NCBI RefSeq assembly: GCF_018294505.1
Contig: NC_057801.1
Span: 431,424,619 to 431,488,618, forward strand
DNA length: 64,000 nucleotides
Source of the DNA: Triticum aestivum
Taxonomy: Eukaryota > Streptophyta > Magnoliopsida > Poales > Poaceae
Reading direction: 5' to 3'
Shown piece by piece: positions 42,446 to 54,600 of this stretch. How positions within the stretch are numbered: position 1 is the first letter of the stretch; each line of letters opens with the position of its first letter. The position numbers and the translations under genes are program-made. The notes below the pieces were generated by a model that was not told the DNA's origin, did not search any database, and saw only the letters and a list, made by a program, of their open reading frames with translations.

Positions 42446-45413
42446 GCACTATATGCCTAGCTTAATGGATTTAAAGAAAGCGCTGCCAGGGAGACAATCC
42501 AGAAGTTTTAGAGAGTCATTTATTTCTGTTGAGTGCTTTCATATAGTCTAAAAACACAAAAAAATAAAGAGGGAAACCCAATAACTTTTCCAAAAGGAAA
42601 GTGGAAGTGAGAGAGACAAGCATTGTTGAAGTGGGAGCTAGCCTTGAAATTTGTTCATGCTCATGAAAACTTTGTGAATCTTAATTACAGAAACTTTTCA
42701 ACAAAAATAATTATCCCCTTTTAGAATTTCATTGTATTATAAAAATAATGTGTCAAGGTTTGCCTTTAGGATGTTTACGATGCTTGTTGGTTTGTACGGT
42801 GCAGGACAGAAACTTTGGCTGTAGTGCGCAATTTTACATTTTTAACTGGAAAGTCAAACGGTTCTGATTCTTTTTGCAGTGTCCTTCTGTATAAATTTTT
42901 TGTTTTTCCTAATTTTTATAGAATTTTCTGAGTACTAGACGTATGGTTAATGTTCATATTGCTACAGACTGTTCTGTTTTTGACAGATTCTGTTTTTGAT
43001 GCATAGTTTGCTTGTTTTGATGAATCTAACAATTTCTATCAGTGAATTAAGCCATGAAAAAGTTATATTACAGTAGACACAATGCAAAAACAAAATATGA
43101 ATTGGTTTTCTATAGTACTTATAGTAGTGATTTGCTTTATTATACTAACGGATCTTACCGAGTTTTCTGTTGAAGTTTTGTGTGGATGTAGTGTTTGATC
43201 GAGAAGGTCTCGATATGAGGAAAAGGAAAAGAGGCAAGAGCTCAAGCTTGGGGATGCCCGGGGCACCCCAAGTAAATTTTCAAGGAGACTCAAGCATCTA
43301 AGCTTGGGGATGCCCCGGAAGGCATCCCCTCTTTCTTCAACAAGTATCGGTATGTTTTCGGATTCGTTTCGTTCATGCAATATGTGCAGGTCTTGGAGCG
43401 TCTTTTGCATTTAATTTTCATCTTTATTTTATGCACCATGATGGTATGAGTTAGTCCTTGGTTGATTTATAGAATTCTCATTGCACTTCACTTAAATCTT
43501 TTGAGTATGGCTTTATAGAATGCTTCATGTGCTTCACTTATATCATTTGAAGTCTGGATTGCCTATTTCTCTTCACATAGAAAACCGCCATTTGTAGAAT
43601 GCTCTTTTGCTTCACTTATATTTGTTAGAGCGTGGCATATCTTTTGTAGAAAGAATTAAACTCTCTTGCTTCACTTATATCAATTTATAGAGATGACATG
43701 AATTGGTCAATCACATGGTTAGTCATAAAATCCTACATAAACTTGTAGATCGCTGAATATGATATGTTTGATTCCTTGCAATAGTTTTGCGATATAAAGG
43801 TGGTGATATTGGAGTCATGCTAGTGGGTGACTGTGGATTAGTAGAAATACTTGTGTTGAGGTTTGTGATTCCCCTAGCATGCACGTATGGTGAACCGCTT
43901 TGTGATGAAGTTGGAGCATAATTTTATTTATTGATTGTCTTCCTTATGAGTGGCGGTCGGGACGAGCGATGGTCTTTTCCTACCAATCTATCCCCCTAGG
44001 AGCATGCGCGTAGTACTTTGTTTTCAATGGCTTGTAGATTTTTGCAATAAGTATGTGAGTTCTTTATGACTAATGTTGAGTCCATGGATTATACGCGCTC
44101 TCATCCTTCCACCATTGCTAGCCTCTCTTGTGCCGCACAACTTTTGCCGGTACCATACACCCACCATATACCTTCCTCAAAACAGCCACCATACCTACCT
44201 ATCATGGCATTTCCATAGCCATTCCGAGATATATTGCCATGCAACTTCCATCAATATCATATATATGACTTGAGCATTCATTGTCATATTGCTTTGCATG
44301 ATCGTAAGATAGCTAGCATGATGTTTTCATGGGTTGTCCGTTTTTTGATGTCATTGCTATGCTAGACCATTGCACATCCCGGTACACCACCGGAGGCATT
44401 CATATAGAGTCATATCTTTGTTCTAGATATCGAGTTGTAAGTAAACAAAAGTGTGATGATCATCATTACTAGAGCATTGCCCCAGTGAGGAAAGGATGAT
44501 AGAGACTATGATTCCCCCACAAGTCGGGATGAGACTCCGGACTTAAAAAAAGAAGAAAAAAGAGGCCAACGAAGCCTAAATAAAAAAAGAGGCCAAAGAA
44601 GCCTATTAAAAAAATGAGAGAAAAAGAGAGAAGGGGCAATGTTACTATCCTTTTACCACACTTGTGCTTCAAAGTAGCACCATGTTCTTCATAGAGAGAG
44701 TCTCATATGCTTTCACTTTCATATACTAGTGGGAATTTTTCATTATAGAACTTGGCTTGTATATACCAATGATGGGATTCCTCAAAATGCCCTAGGTCTT
44801 TGTGAGCAAGCAAGTTGGATGGACAACCACTTAGTTTCTTTTGTTGAGCTTTCATATACTTATAGCTCTAGTGCATCCGTTGCATGGCAATCCCTACTCA
44901 CTCACATTGATATCTATTAATGGACATCTCCATAGCCCGTTGATACGCCTAGTTGATGTGAGACTATCTTCTTCCTTTTTGTCTTCTCCACAACCACCAT
45001 TCTATTCCACCTATAGTGCTATGTCCATGGCTCATGCTCATGTATTGCGTGAAAGTTGAAAAAGTTTGAGATTACTAAAGTATGAAACAATTGCTTGGCT
45101 TGTCATCGGGGTTGTGCATGATTAAATACTTTGTGTGATGAAGATAGAGCAACAGCCAAACTATATGATTTTGTAGGGATAACTTTCTTTGGCCATGTTG
45201 TTTTGAAAAGACATGATTGCTTTATTGGTACGCTCGAAGTATTATTGTTTTTATGTCAAATGATAGACTATTGCTTAGAATCACTCGTGTCTTAATATTC
45301 ATGCCACGATTAGACATATGATCAAGATTATGCTAGGTAGCATCCCACATCAAAAATTATCTTTTTTATCATTTACCTACTCAAGGACGAGCAGGAATTA
45401 AGCTTGGGGATGT
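42446..45413 (+). other. 3' non-coding region of the WHAM-like element
   Basis: About 3 kb without a supported ORF. The paired stem-loop block is at 43238-43335. A purine-rich tract at 44547-44640 corresponds to the pyrimidine run at 22083-22200 of the nested element (opposite orientation). The polypurine tract GGAATTAAGCTTGGGGATGT ends at 45413. Around the tract, CAAGTCGGGATGAGACT (about 44520) is identical to the matching sequence near 22220 in the nested element. Confidence 0.75.
43238..43335 (+). repeat. Paired stem-loop block of the WHAM-like element
   Basis: First hairpin: CTTGGGGATGCC (43247-43258) pairs with GGCACCCCAAG (43262-43272), with one bulge or mismatch. Second: GGGGATGCC (43306-43314) and GGCATCCCC (43321-43329), a perfect 9-bp stem with loop CCGGAA. 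The same two-hairpin arrangement occurs in the nested element at 23380-23470 and 24115-24205. Confidence 0.85.
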
Positions 45414-46939
45414 TGATACGTCTCTGTCGTATCTATAATTTTTGATTGTTCCATGCCAATATTATTCAACTTTCATATACTTTTGGCAACTTTTTATACT
45501 ATTTTTGGGACTAACATATTGATCCAGTGCCCAGTGCTAGTTCATGTTTGTTGCATGTTTTATGTTTCATAGAAACCCAATATCAAACGGAATCCAAACG
45601 GGATAAAAACGGACGGAGAATTATTTTGTAATGTTTGGGATTTTTTGGAGGAAGAATCAACGCGAAACCGTGCCTGAGGTGGCCACGAGAAAGGGGGGCG
45701 CACCCTCCCCCTGGGCGTGCCTAGCACTCTCGTGGGCCACCCGTAAGGCGTTTGACGCGCTTCTTTTGCCGCAAGAAAGAAAATTTTATGAGAAAAATCT
45801 GGGCGAAAGATTCACCCCAATCGGAGTTACGGATCTCCGGATATAAAAGAAACGGTGCCAGGGCAGAATTCTAGAGCGCAGAAACAGAGAGAGACAGAGA
45901 GATAGATCCAATCTCGGAGGGGCTCTCACCCCTCCCATGCCATGGGAGCCAAGGACCAGAGGGGAAACGCTTCTCCCATCTAGGGAGAAGGTCAAGGAAG
46001 AAGAAGAAGAAGGGGAGCTCTCTCCCCCTTGCTTCCGGTGGCGCCGGAGCGTTGCCGGAGGCCATCATCATCACCGCGATCTTCACCAACAACTTCACCG
46101 CCTTCATCACCAACTCTTCCCCCCTCTATGCAGCGGTGTAACCTCTCTCTTACCCGCTGTAATATCTACTTAAACATGGTGCTCAATGCTATATATTATT
46201 TCCCAATGATGTATGGCTATCCTATGATGTTTGAGTAGATCCATTTTGTCCTATGGGTTAATTGATGATCGTGATTGGTTTGAGTTGCATGTTTTATTAT
46301 TGGTGTTGTCATATGGTGCTCTCCGTGTCGCGCAAGCGTGAGGGATCCCCGCTGTAGGGTTTGCAATATATTCCTAATTTGCTTATGGTGGGTGGCGTGA
46401 GTGAACAGAAGCACAGACCCGAGTAAGTAGGTTGTTTGCGTATGGGATACAGGGGACTTGATACTTTAATGCTATGGTTGGGTTTTACCTTAATGATCTT
46501 TAGTAGTTGCGGATGCTTTCTAGAGTTCCAATCATAAGTGCATATGATCCAAGAAGAGAAAGTATGTTAGCTTATGCATCTCCCTCAAATAAAATTGCAA
46601 TAGTGATTACCTGTCTAGTTATCGATTGCCTTGGACAAATAACTTTCTCGTAACAAAAAGCTCTCTACTAATACTTACTTTATTGCATCTTTATCTAAAT
46701 AGCCCCTAGTTTATATTTGCGTGTTCTTTATTATCTTGCAAACCTATCCAACAACACCTACAAAGTAGTTCTAGTTTCATACTTGTTCTAGGTAAAGCGA
46801 ACGTCAAGCGTGCATAGAGTCGTATCAGTGGCCGATGGGACTTGAGAGAGTATTTGTACTACCTTTAGCTCCCCGTTGGGTTTGACACTCTTACTTATTG
46901 AAAGAGGCTACAACTATCCCGTATACTTGCGGGTCATCA
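45414..46939 (+). repeat. Right LTR of the WHAM-like element
   Basis: It starts TGATACGTCTCTG and ends GCGGGTCATCA, 1,526 bp, colinear with 39470-40992. Confidence 0.92.
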
Positions 46940-46986
46940 CTGGTGCGTCCACTGCCCGTGCAACTCTTTAGCTGTTGTTAATCTAA

Positions 46987-47300
46987 GGTCCTGTTTTGTT
47001 AAAAACTCCCTAGTCCCTACCTGCTTGGTTCCAGGGACTAAACATGGACTAGAGGTTATTAAATGACATGCTAAAAGACCATGTTACCCCTAGTAATGAA
47101 CTAATAGAGACAAGGTGCAATGTGGGGGCAGGGGCAACTGCTGGAAAAAGTCCCAAAATGACTCTCCCTCGGGGTCTTCTTTCTTTAGTCCAAAATGCCC
47201 ACTTTTAGTCCCTAAAAGTCCCTCTTGTTTGGTTTAGATGGGACTGATACGGAGTTTTTTTAGTCCCTACACCAAAATTTCCCTGTAAACAAACACCCTC
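46987..47300. mobile_element. Tourist-type MITE
   Basis: Ends GGTCCTGTTTTGTT and AACAAACACCCTC are imperfect inverted repeats flanked by TAA on both sides (46984-46986 and 47301-47303). 314 bp with repeated AGTCCCTA phrases and no coding capacity. Confidence 0.65.
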
Positions 47301-47303
47301 TAA

Positions 47304-49445
47304 TAATGTCGCTGGAAAATCGATGCATTGCCACAGTTAAAAGCAAATTACATGTTTAACAAATTTTATTGTTAATATAATCTCTCTATTAATATTAATC
47401 AATGCCACCGTTTGAGAAATGATATTGTCTTGCTTTCTTGCCCATTTACATAAGTTAGATTCTTCTTTTTGTTGGCTTCTGTGTCATCCATTGTTATGGA
47501 CCACTAGTTGTTTCCTTTGCACCTCTGTGTAAACAGGGTTATCTACTTCACCTTGTTGCCATTGTGACCTTTTGTTGCACTGCACAAAACACTTTTATTT
47601 TAAGAGTGTTTTGTGCAGTTCAACCAAAATGTCACACCCACAATGTTGCTTGATTGCTCGATCTTAGTGGAACCGCACAAGAGGAGATCTTACTTCCTAT
47701 TCGTGTTAGCAAATTTGGTTCAGATCTTCTTGTTGTCGGTTGTTTGAATCCCGGGTCATGAGAGGTCAGTACTAGCCTTCTTTCACAAGATTCTGCACTG
47801 TGCTTTCATATGTTGTGCTACTTTTACAGTAATGTTGCTTGATTTTAGTGAACTGCACAAATGGAGATGAGACTTCCAATCTGTATGTGCACGTAATATC
47901 CCATTGAGGTAAGATAAGGATATTTCACAAATGTTGGCCTGTATTTTACCACTTTCATCAGGAAATTAATGTCATTGTTTAGTGCTATACTTGTGCTCCC
48001 TAATTGCCATGCCAAATCTTACATTGAAGGCGAAGCTTGTCTAGTACTGAACCAAGTGATGAAGGGGAAGAGCAAGCGGAAGAAAAACAAAAATCAACTC
48101 CCGGTGCTGTAATGAAGCACTGGAACTGTGATGACACAAGTAATGATATAGTGTTGCATCTTAATTTATTGCTATGGCTGGAACGAGCAATTGTTTTGCC
48201 ACGATTTGATGTCACTCTTAAAGTAATATGTAATTATCTCTACTTGTGCAAACAGGGATCTTCTTTGAAGCTACCATACATTTTAGTGGAACTGCACAAG
48301 AAGATGTTGGAAACATTAAACTAATCAAGGAGTATATAGTAAGCATGACCACCACAGTAGATAGCAACAGATGGTTCCGGAGAAGTGCTTCATCTGTATT
48401 CTCTACACAATAAGCCTCCTGACAATGGTTGGTACTCGCCCACAGATTTCATCCATATGATTGAGCTTTGTCATCTCTATTGGTGTTGTGCTACTGCTTA
48501 GATACTGGCATGAGAAAGTGGTATTGTCCTTGATAAGTGCTTCATCTGTGCTGTTTTAAATATTTCCTTTTCTTTTTTTCGAGCAAACAGGGATGCTAGC
48601 ATTTAGTTGTCCTCTTGCCTTTGCACAACATGACCATCCTCCTCTGAAGAAGAATATGGAGTACGTGAAGTGACTAGTTTCGATTAAGCCAGGATGAAGA
48701 AGCCTTGTCTATCTTCTCATCAGAAGGAGCAGTTGAAGGATGGTTACATTACTCCCCACAAGACCAAACTAACTTCAGCTCAAAAGGACTGACAAATCTC
48801 CATTTTCTTGTTGTGATGCACAAGTACAATGTTGTTCTAGGATTCTTTCCGATGAGTTCCATTTTTCTAAAAGTGTGTTCTATATGGACCATGTAGGTGC
48901 CTGTTTAAACTGCCAATTCATAGTATAGTTTACTTTATACTAATCACTTTTTTGTATTTGTGCAAACAGGGGTGCTCAGCTTGATTTCAATGGGAACTGC
49001 ACAAAATGTTCATGAATACGTCGAATCATTCATTTCCACCACAAGAAAGGAGGTGCCGATAAGTTCAAGGCGTTGCAACATATAAGGGCGAAATCATACA
49101 AGCTACGCGTGAATTTGGTTGATTTTGGTGGAACTGCACAAAAATAACAACTGGTTTATTTAGCACGAGGTGCCATGTCAATGTCCGAACTGATGGCAAA
49201 CCTTGCCCATTCCACAATCGTAGGCATTTGATATTTTGGAATGGGACAACCTTGTCAAATTTTGCTCATTGATGCTATCAAGAATACATGTGTTTGATAT
49301 TTTCGAATGGGACACCCTTTGCTGTCAGCAGCGTCGATCGATTTTTCTTTATTCTTTAGTTGTGAAGTAAATATTGGCTCTGACATGTGAATCGCTGAGA
49401 TGCATAATCATCTATTGTTTTAAAAAGCTGCTCAAACTCTTTGTA
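47304..49445 (+). other. Non-coding locus with repeated exon-like motif
   Basis: Seven further degenerate copies of the motif described at 35373 lie near 47528-47590, 47645-47690, 47826-47863, 48246-48312, 48580-48635, 48959-49010 and 49112-49147. The core is TGCAAACAGGGATGCTC followed by a GATTTTnGTGGAACTGCACAA phrase; some copies have only one half. Four begin with an acceptor-like AAACAG. One frame (48037-48324, MSSTEPSDEGEEQ... to LVELHKKMLETLN) crosses a copy, but the other copies are read in different frames, so protein coding is not conserved. No known gene was recognised. Confidence 0.5.
47579..47619. repeat. Perfect 15-bp inverted repeat on the motif core
   Basis: ACTGCACAAAACACT (47579-47593) and AGTGTTTTGTGCAGT (47605-47619) with an 11-nt loop. 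The arms include the ACTGCACAAAA core of the recurrent motif, so two motif copies face each other. Confidence 0.85.
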
Positions 49446-49570
49446 CCCCTTCTGTTCCTTTTTACTTCACACATTGTGAAAGTGCATACTTTTTCAATAA
49501 GATTGGCCAAAGTATAGATACTTTGACTGCAGACTAAACTTGTATGCAGACTAGAAAGGATCGGAGGGAG
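49446..49570. mobile_element. Stowaway-type MITE
   Basis: Left end CCCCTTCTGTTCC and right end GGATCGGAGGGAG are imperfect inverted repeats. TA flanks at 49444-49445 and 49571-49572. 125 bp. Confidence 0.72.
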
Positions 49571-49833
49571 TACATGTGAAACTGCTGCAAACGAGGTGAT
49601 CACCCTGGGAATAATGCTAGTACGTATGTTTTGCATGTTCATCCAATGCCAGTGATACAATAATTCGAACTAATTGAAATAAATTCATTCATACACAGTC
49701 GGATTTCATATAAACATGCCGGATTTCATTACATTTCATACATTCTTCAACTAAAAAGGGGTGCGCTGGAGGTATAACTAATTAACCAAAGCTACCCACA
49801 TGTGTCCGCCTGAGCCGAACAGAAGCTTCAGTG

Positions 49834-49925
49834 ACTTAACTGCATGTGCAGTTGGGTAACTGACATGTGGCCTAGATGCCTGTTGGGCCCACGTGTCAGT
49901 CAACCAACTACACTAGCAGTTAAGT
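49834..49925. repeat. Imperfect 92-nt foldback
   Basis: The left arm (ACTTAACTGC...GACATGTGG) and right arm (CCCACGTGTCAGT...GCAGTTAAGT) are complementary over about 40 positions with several mismatches. The loop is short. It lies about 145 bp from the next retrotransposon. It may be a small MITE; no target duplication was confirmed. Confidence 0.6.
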
Positions 49926-50069
49926 AGAAGCATCATCCTTCTCCAACATAGCTCTCTGACTCCACGTCGCCGCCAAGAAGCTAATCAGCCGTCAATGGTC
50001 AACCCGCCTAGCTTGGCTTCAACCGGAGGGAAGCAGCAGTGGCCTTACTTGGACCTGAGTGGCAGCGAC

Positions 50070-50541
50070 TGAGGGAGTCCTGGATTAGGGGGTGTCCGGA
50101 TGGCCGGACTATGACCTTTGGCTGGACTCCCGGACTATGAAGATACCAGATTGAAGACTCCGTCCCGTGTCCGGAAGGGACTTTCCTTGGCATGGAAGGC
50201 AAGCTTGGCGATACGATATGAAGATCTCCTCCCATTGTAACCGACTCTGTGTAACCCTAGCCCTCTCCGGTGTCTATATAAACCGGAGAGTTTTAGTCCA
50301 TAGGACGAACAACAATCATACCATAGGCTAGCTTCTAGGGTTTAGCCTCTCTGATCTCGTGGTAGATCCACTCTTGTACTACCCATATCATCAATATTAA
50401 TCAAGAAGGAGTAGGGTTTTACCTCCATCGAGAGGGCCCGAACCTGGGTAAAAACATCGTGTCCCTTGTCTCCTATTACCATCCGCCTAGACGCATAGTT
50501 CGGGACCCCCTACCCGAGATCCGCCGGTTTTGACACCGACA
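50070..50541 (+). repeat. Left 472-bp LTR of the Tat-lineage element
   Basis: It starts TGAGGGAGTCCTGG and ends TTGACACCGACA. TATA box CTATATAAAC lies at about 50274-50283. The primer site follows directly (TTGGTGCTTTCATTGAGAG, 50542-50560); the tRNA was not assigned. Confidence 0.95.
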
Positions 50542-50701
50542 TTGGTGCTTTCATTGAGAGTTCCTCTGTGTCGTCACCGTCAGGAAGGATGCCGCACCCC
50601 GTCTTTAAAGACGGCGCTGTTGCTAAAGGAGCTTTGGCTGTCGGCTAAACTCTCCGGCTAGGCAGTTTTTTGATGACCGTTGTTCGGCTGCCGCATCGAC
50701 G

Positions 50702-51634
50702 ATGACCTCTCGGGCCATCGAAAGCAATCTCCACATCAGCTCGGAACTTGTCGAGCAGTTAGATCCGATGGAGCTCTCTTCCCTAAACGAGCTCTTGGAT
50801 CGCATTGCCGCCCTGGGAGTCGCTACAGATTACGGCCAGATTGGGCTTAAACCCGATCAGAGAGAGATCGACTCTCCCTAGGTCACCCACCACGTTGAAG
50901 TGGTGGAAGAACAATGCGGCGAATCTTTGCCCATCCTAAGGACCAGATGTGTCCAGATTCCCGACCCCTCCAAGCCGGACACCCGCAGAGGGGAGGATGT
51001 TGCCCAAGCCCTAAACCTAAAGTCAGGCAGCAGGCCTGATTCATTGAATAACGTCCACGAAAACAAGCTTCCGAATTCGGAAATTTCGTGGCCCCTGTAT
51101 CTTATATCGGGCGAGGTTCCGGATTTAAATCCACCCGCACACCCAAATATAAGGGATCTATCCCAAATATGGCAAGAGCCTGGGGAAACAGTACACCACT
51201 ACTGGGCCAGATTCCTCCTGGTTATGAACAGGATAAAGGACTGCCGTGAGAAAGACGCAATTTCATTCTTCTGTAACAACTGCACGGACATCGGAATCCT
51301 CAACGCCATAAGTCGCCGCGAAATTACATGCTTCGCCGACTTGACATCCATAGTACAAAAGTACTGTGTGACAGAAAGCATTCGAAAAACCGAAACTAAA
51401 TTCTGGGACAATCCGCCCCTGAATACAATACCAGTCCGAAACAAAAGGGCGCATTATCGCCAGGCACCTGAGCCAAACAAAAACAAAAACCCTCTACAGG
51501 GTATGGGACTGTACTGGAGGGATGGCTCAATGGACCCTGTAAAATTCATAGTTCACGGGAAGTCACACCAACTCACAGCCTTAGAGCATGTTGGATACTC
51601 CGGCAGGTGGCCAGAAGTGGCGAGGAGCTTCTAA
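50702..51634 (+). pseudogene. Gag of the Tat-lineage element
   Basis: The frame from ATG 50702 (MTSRAIESNLHISSELVEQ) has a TAG at 50879 and continues to a TAA at 51632. The Gag core is recognisable (DLSQIWQEPGETVHHYWARF, then IVQKYCVTESIRKTE at about 51343-51390). A frameshift near 51610 moves the reading to the protease frame. Gag assembles the particle that packages the sense RNA. The start choice is uncertain because the upstream ATG at 50589 soon meets stops. Confidence 0.75.
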
Positions 51635-54600
51635 CTCCAGAATCCGCAGAGCACCACCCCAGAAACGCCAGTACGGTGGCGACAGTCTTCGAGACTTTTG
51701 CATCAAACAATGTGAGGAAACGAACGCTCCGCAGCCTTACCGAAGTCTACCAAGTAGCAACAATAAACCCATGGAGTGACACGGCTATTACCTTTAATGC
51801 CAGTGACGAACCTAAATTCCGGACAGCCCGAGCACCAGCCGCATTGGTCCTCAGTCCAATAGTGGACGGCTTCCGACTTACAAAGGTACTCATGGACGGC
51901 GGCAGCGGACTTAACCTCATCTACGAGGAAACCCTGCGAAAAATGGAAATACACTAGAGCCGCATTGAGCGAAGCAACACAACCTTTAGAGGAATAATAC
52001 CAAGCCGGGAAGTGTGCTGTTCAGGGAAAATCACACTGGATGTGGTGTTCGGCACGCCAGATAATTACAGATCCGAGGAGGTCACATTTCAAGTGGCCCC
52101 GTTCAGCAGTGGATACCACGCTCTGTTAGGGCGAGAAGCATTCACAATTTTTCAAGCTATACCCCATTACGGGTACATGAAGCTCAAAATGCCCGGACCC
52201 AACGGAATCATCACTCTTACTAGTGATCCGGACACAGCGCTCCGCGCCGAAAACAAGACAGCCGCACTGGCCCTGGAGGCATTATCCGAAGCCCTAGCGG
52301 CCGAGGAACTAAGTGCGTTGCGCTCCACGGTGGACAGGGACGATGTGATACTAGATAAGAGATCCAAGTCCACCTCTTTTAAACCAGCGGACGAAATAGT
52401 CAAATTCCAAGTCCATCCAACGAACCCCACAAAAACGGCCTCCATCGGGGCACAACTAAAACCTGATGTAGACGCCACACTCAGAGAATTCCTGCTAGAA
52501 AATTGGGACATTTTCGCCTGGCACCCTTCAGACATGCCAGGAATCCCACGCAGGTTGGCCGAGCACAGCCTGAACATCCTAAAAGGGTTCAAGCCCGTTA
52601 AGCAGACTCTTCGGCGTTTCTCCAAACCCAAGAGACAAGCCATGGGAGAGGAGCTAGCAAAACTACTAGAAGCCAGATTCATTAGAGATATAAAACATCT
52701 GGACTGGCTAGCAAACCTGGTGATGGTACCAAAGAAGGACAAATCCTGGCGCCTATGTGTTGATTTCAAAGACCTAAATAAGTCCTGCCCAAAGGATCCC
52801 TTCCCCCTCCCCCGAATTGATAAAATCATCGACGCCACTGCAGGACACGATTCATTGTGTTTCCTCGATGCATACTCTGGCTACCACCAAATCAAGATGG
52901 CAGAGTCAGACCAAGCCGCAACGGCATTCATCACCCCATACGGCCCATTCTGCTTCAACACGATGCCCTTCGGGCTCAAAAACGCCGGCGCAACATATCA
53001 GCGCATGATTCAGACATGTCTGGCCAACCAGATCGGCAAAACAGTTGAAGTGTACGTAGATGGCGTGGTCGTCAAAACCAAACACGTCGATACTCTAGTA
53101 GATGACTTGAGGCTCACATTCGACAATCTCCGAGCATATGACATTAAGCTCAACCCGAAAAAATGCGTTTTCGGCGTACCAGCCGGAAAGCTCTTGGGCT
53201 TCATCGTATCCGGTAGAGGAATTGAAGCAAAACCCAGCCAAGATCCGAGCTCTATCACAATTGGATATCCCAAAAGACCTCAAACAAATACAAAAATTGA
53301 CTGGATGCGTGGCGGCTCTAAGCCGCTTTTTCTCCCGCTTAGGAGAAAAGGCATTACCCCTTTATCGCCTCCTGCGACGCACCGAACACTTCGAGTGGAC
53401 GGATGCCGCTACGGCCGGACTCGGCGAAATCAAAGCCGTATTGGCAATAAATCCGGTCCTGGCCGCACCCAACACGGGCGAACCAATGCTATTATACATC
53501 ACGGCAACCCATCAAGTTGTAAGCGCGGTGCTCGTTGTCGAACGAGAAACGGACGGACACAAGTTCCCTCTCCAAAAACCAGTTTACTACGTGTCCACTG
53601 TCCTAACCCCATGCAAGTCACGGTACCCGCATTATCAAAAGATAGCATACGCAGTGTTCATGGCATCCCGGAAGCTGCGGCACTATTTCCAAGAGTGTTC
53701 AATAACAGTAGCCTCCGAAGTACCTCTTAATGACATTATAAACAACCGCGATGCAACAGGCCGGATTGCCAAATGGGCCATTGAGCTCCTCCCGTTCGAT
53801 GTAACTTACAAGCCACGGCGAGCTAGTAAGTCGCAGGTTTTGGCTGACTTCATCGCCGAATGGACTGAAGCCGAGCTCTCTAAACAGTATGGCGCATGTT
53901 CCAATTGGATCATGCACTTCGACGGCTCCAAAATGTTGGCTAGCCTGGGGGCTGGCGTCGTTCTGACGTCCCCAACCGGAGATACAGTCCAATATGTACT
54001 TCAGATAGTGTACACGGACTCCAACAACATGGCCGAATACGAGGCCCTTCTACACGGTCTCCGGATGGCAGTCTCCATGGGCATTCAGCGCCCAGAGGTC
54101 CGCGGGGATTCAAACCTCGCGATATCCCAAATAAATGGAGACTTTGATGCCAAAGATCCTAAAATGGCAGCTTATCGCAACGCCGTCTTAAAGATGTTAG
54201 CCCGGTTTGAGGGGCTCGAATTTCACCACATAGCCCGGGAGAATAACCAGGCAGCAGACGTGTTGGCACGCATTGGCGCAAAGCGCGATGCCGTCCCTCC
54301 CAACATCTTCCTAGAGAGGCTGTTCAAGCCATCCGTATCATGGGAGGGAGAGTCTGGAAACAATAGCCCGGACACAACCACCCTGCCCCTCACCGAACAT
54401 TCTGACACAGTTGGTGGCTCCGCCAACGAAACAACACCGTCAGCCCACACAATAATGGCAGTCATTGCCCCGTGGACAGAACCATTCCTAGCCTACCTAA
54501 CTAGGCAGGAACTTCCCGAGGACCAAAACGAGGCCCACTGCATAGTGTGGCGATCTAAAGCCTATAAAGTCCACGAGGGAGAGCTTTATAAGAAAAGCAC

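Larger units (their letters stand above)
39470..46939 (+). mobile_element. Non-autonomous Gypsy element with intact unknown ORF (WHAM-like, tentative)
   Basis: LTRs of 1,523 and 1,526 bp flank an internal region. It has a tRNA-Asp-type primer site, one 442-codon ORF, a long 3' non-coding region and a polypurine tract. Flanks TTGGT (39465-39469) and CTGGT (46940-46944) match at four of five positions, consistent with one insertion. No pol domain is present. The 3' non-coding part is homologous to that of the nested element 19682-28516, although the LTRs differ. Confidence 0.9.

Noticed and set aside
48037..48324. 95-codon plus-strand protein gene
   Set aside because: It crosses one copy of the recurrent motif, but the other copies are in different frames and no domain is recognisable.
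52167..52838. 223-codon minus-strand frame
   Set aside because: It is antisense to clearly recognisable protease and RT sequence and has no motif of its own.
53240..53730. Continuation of the RT frame past 53240
   Set aside because: RNase H motifs continue in the other frame after a one-base insertion, so this stretch is out of frame.
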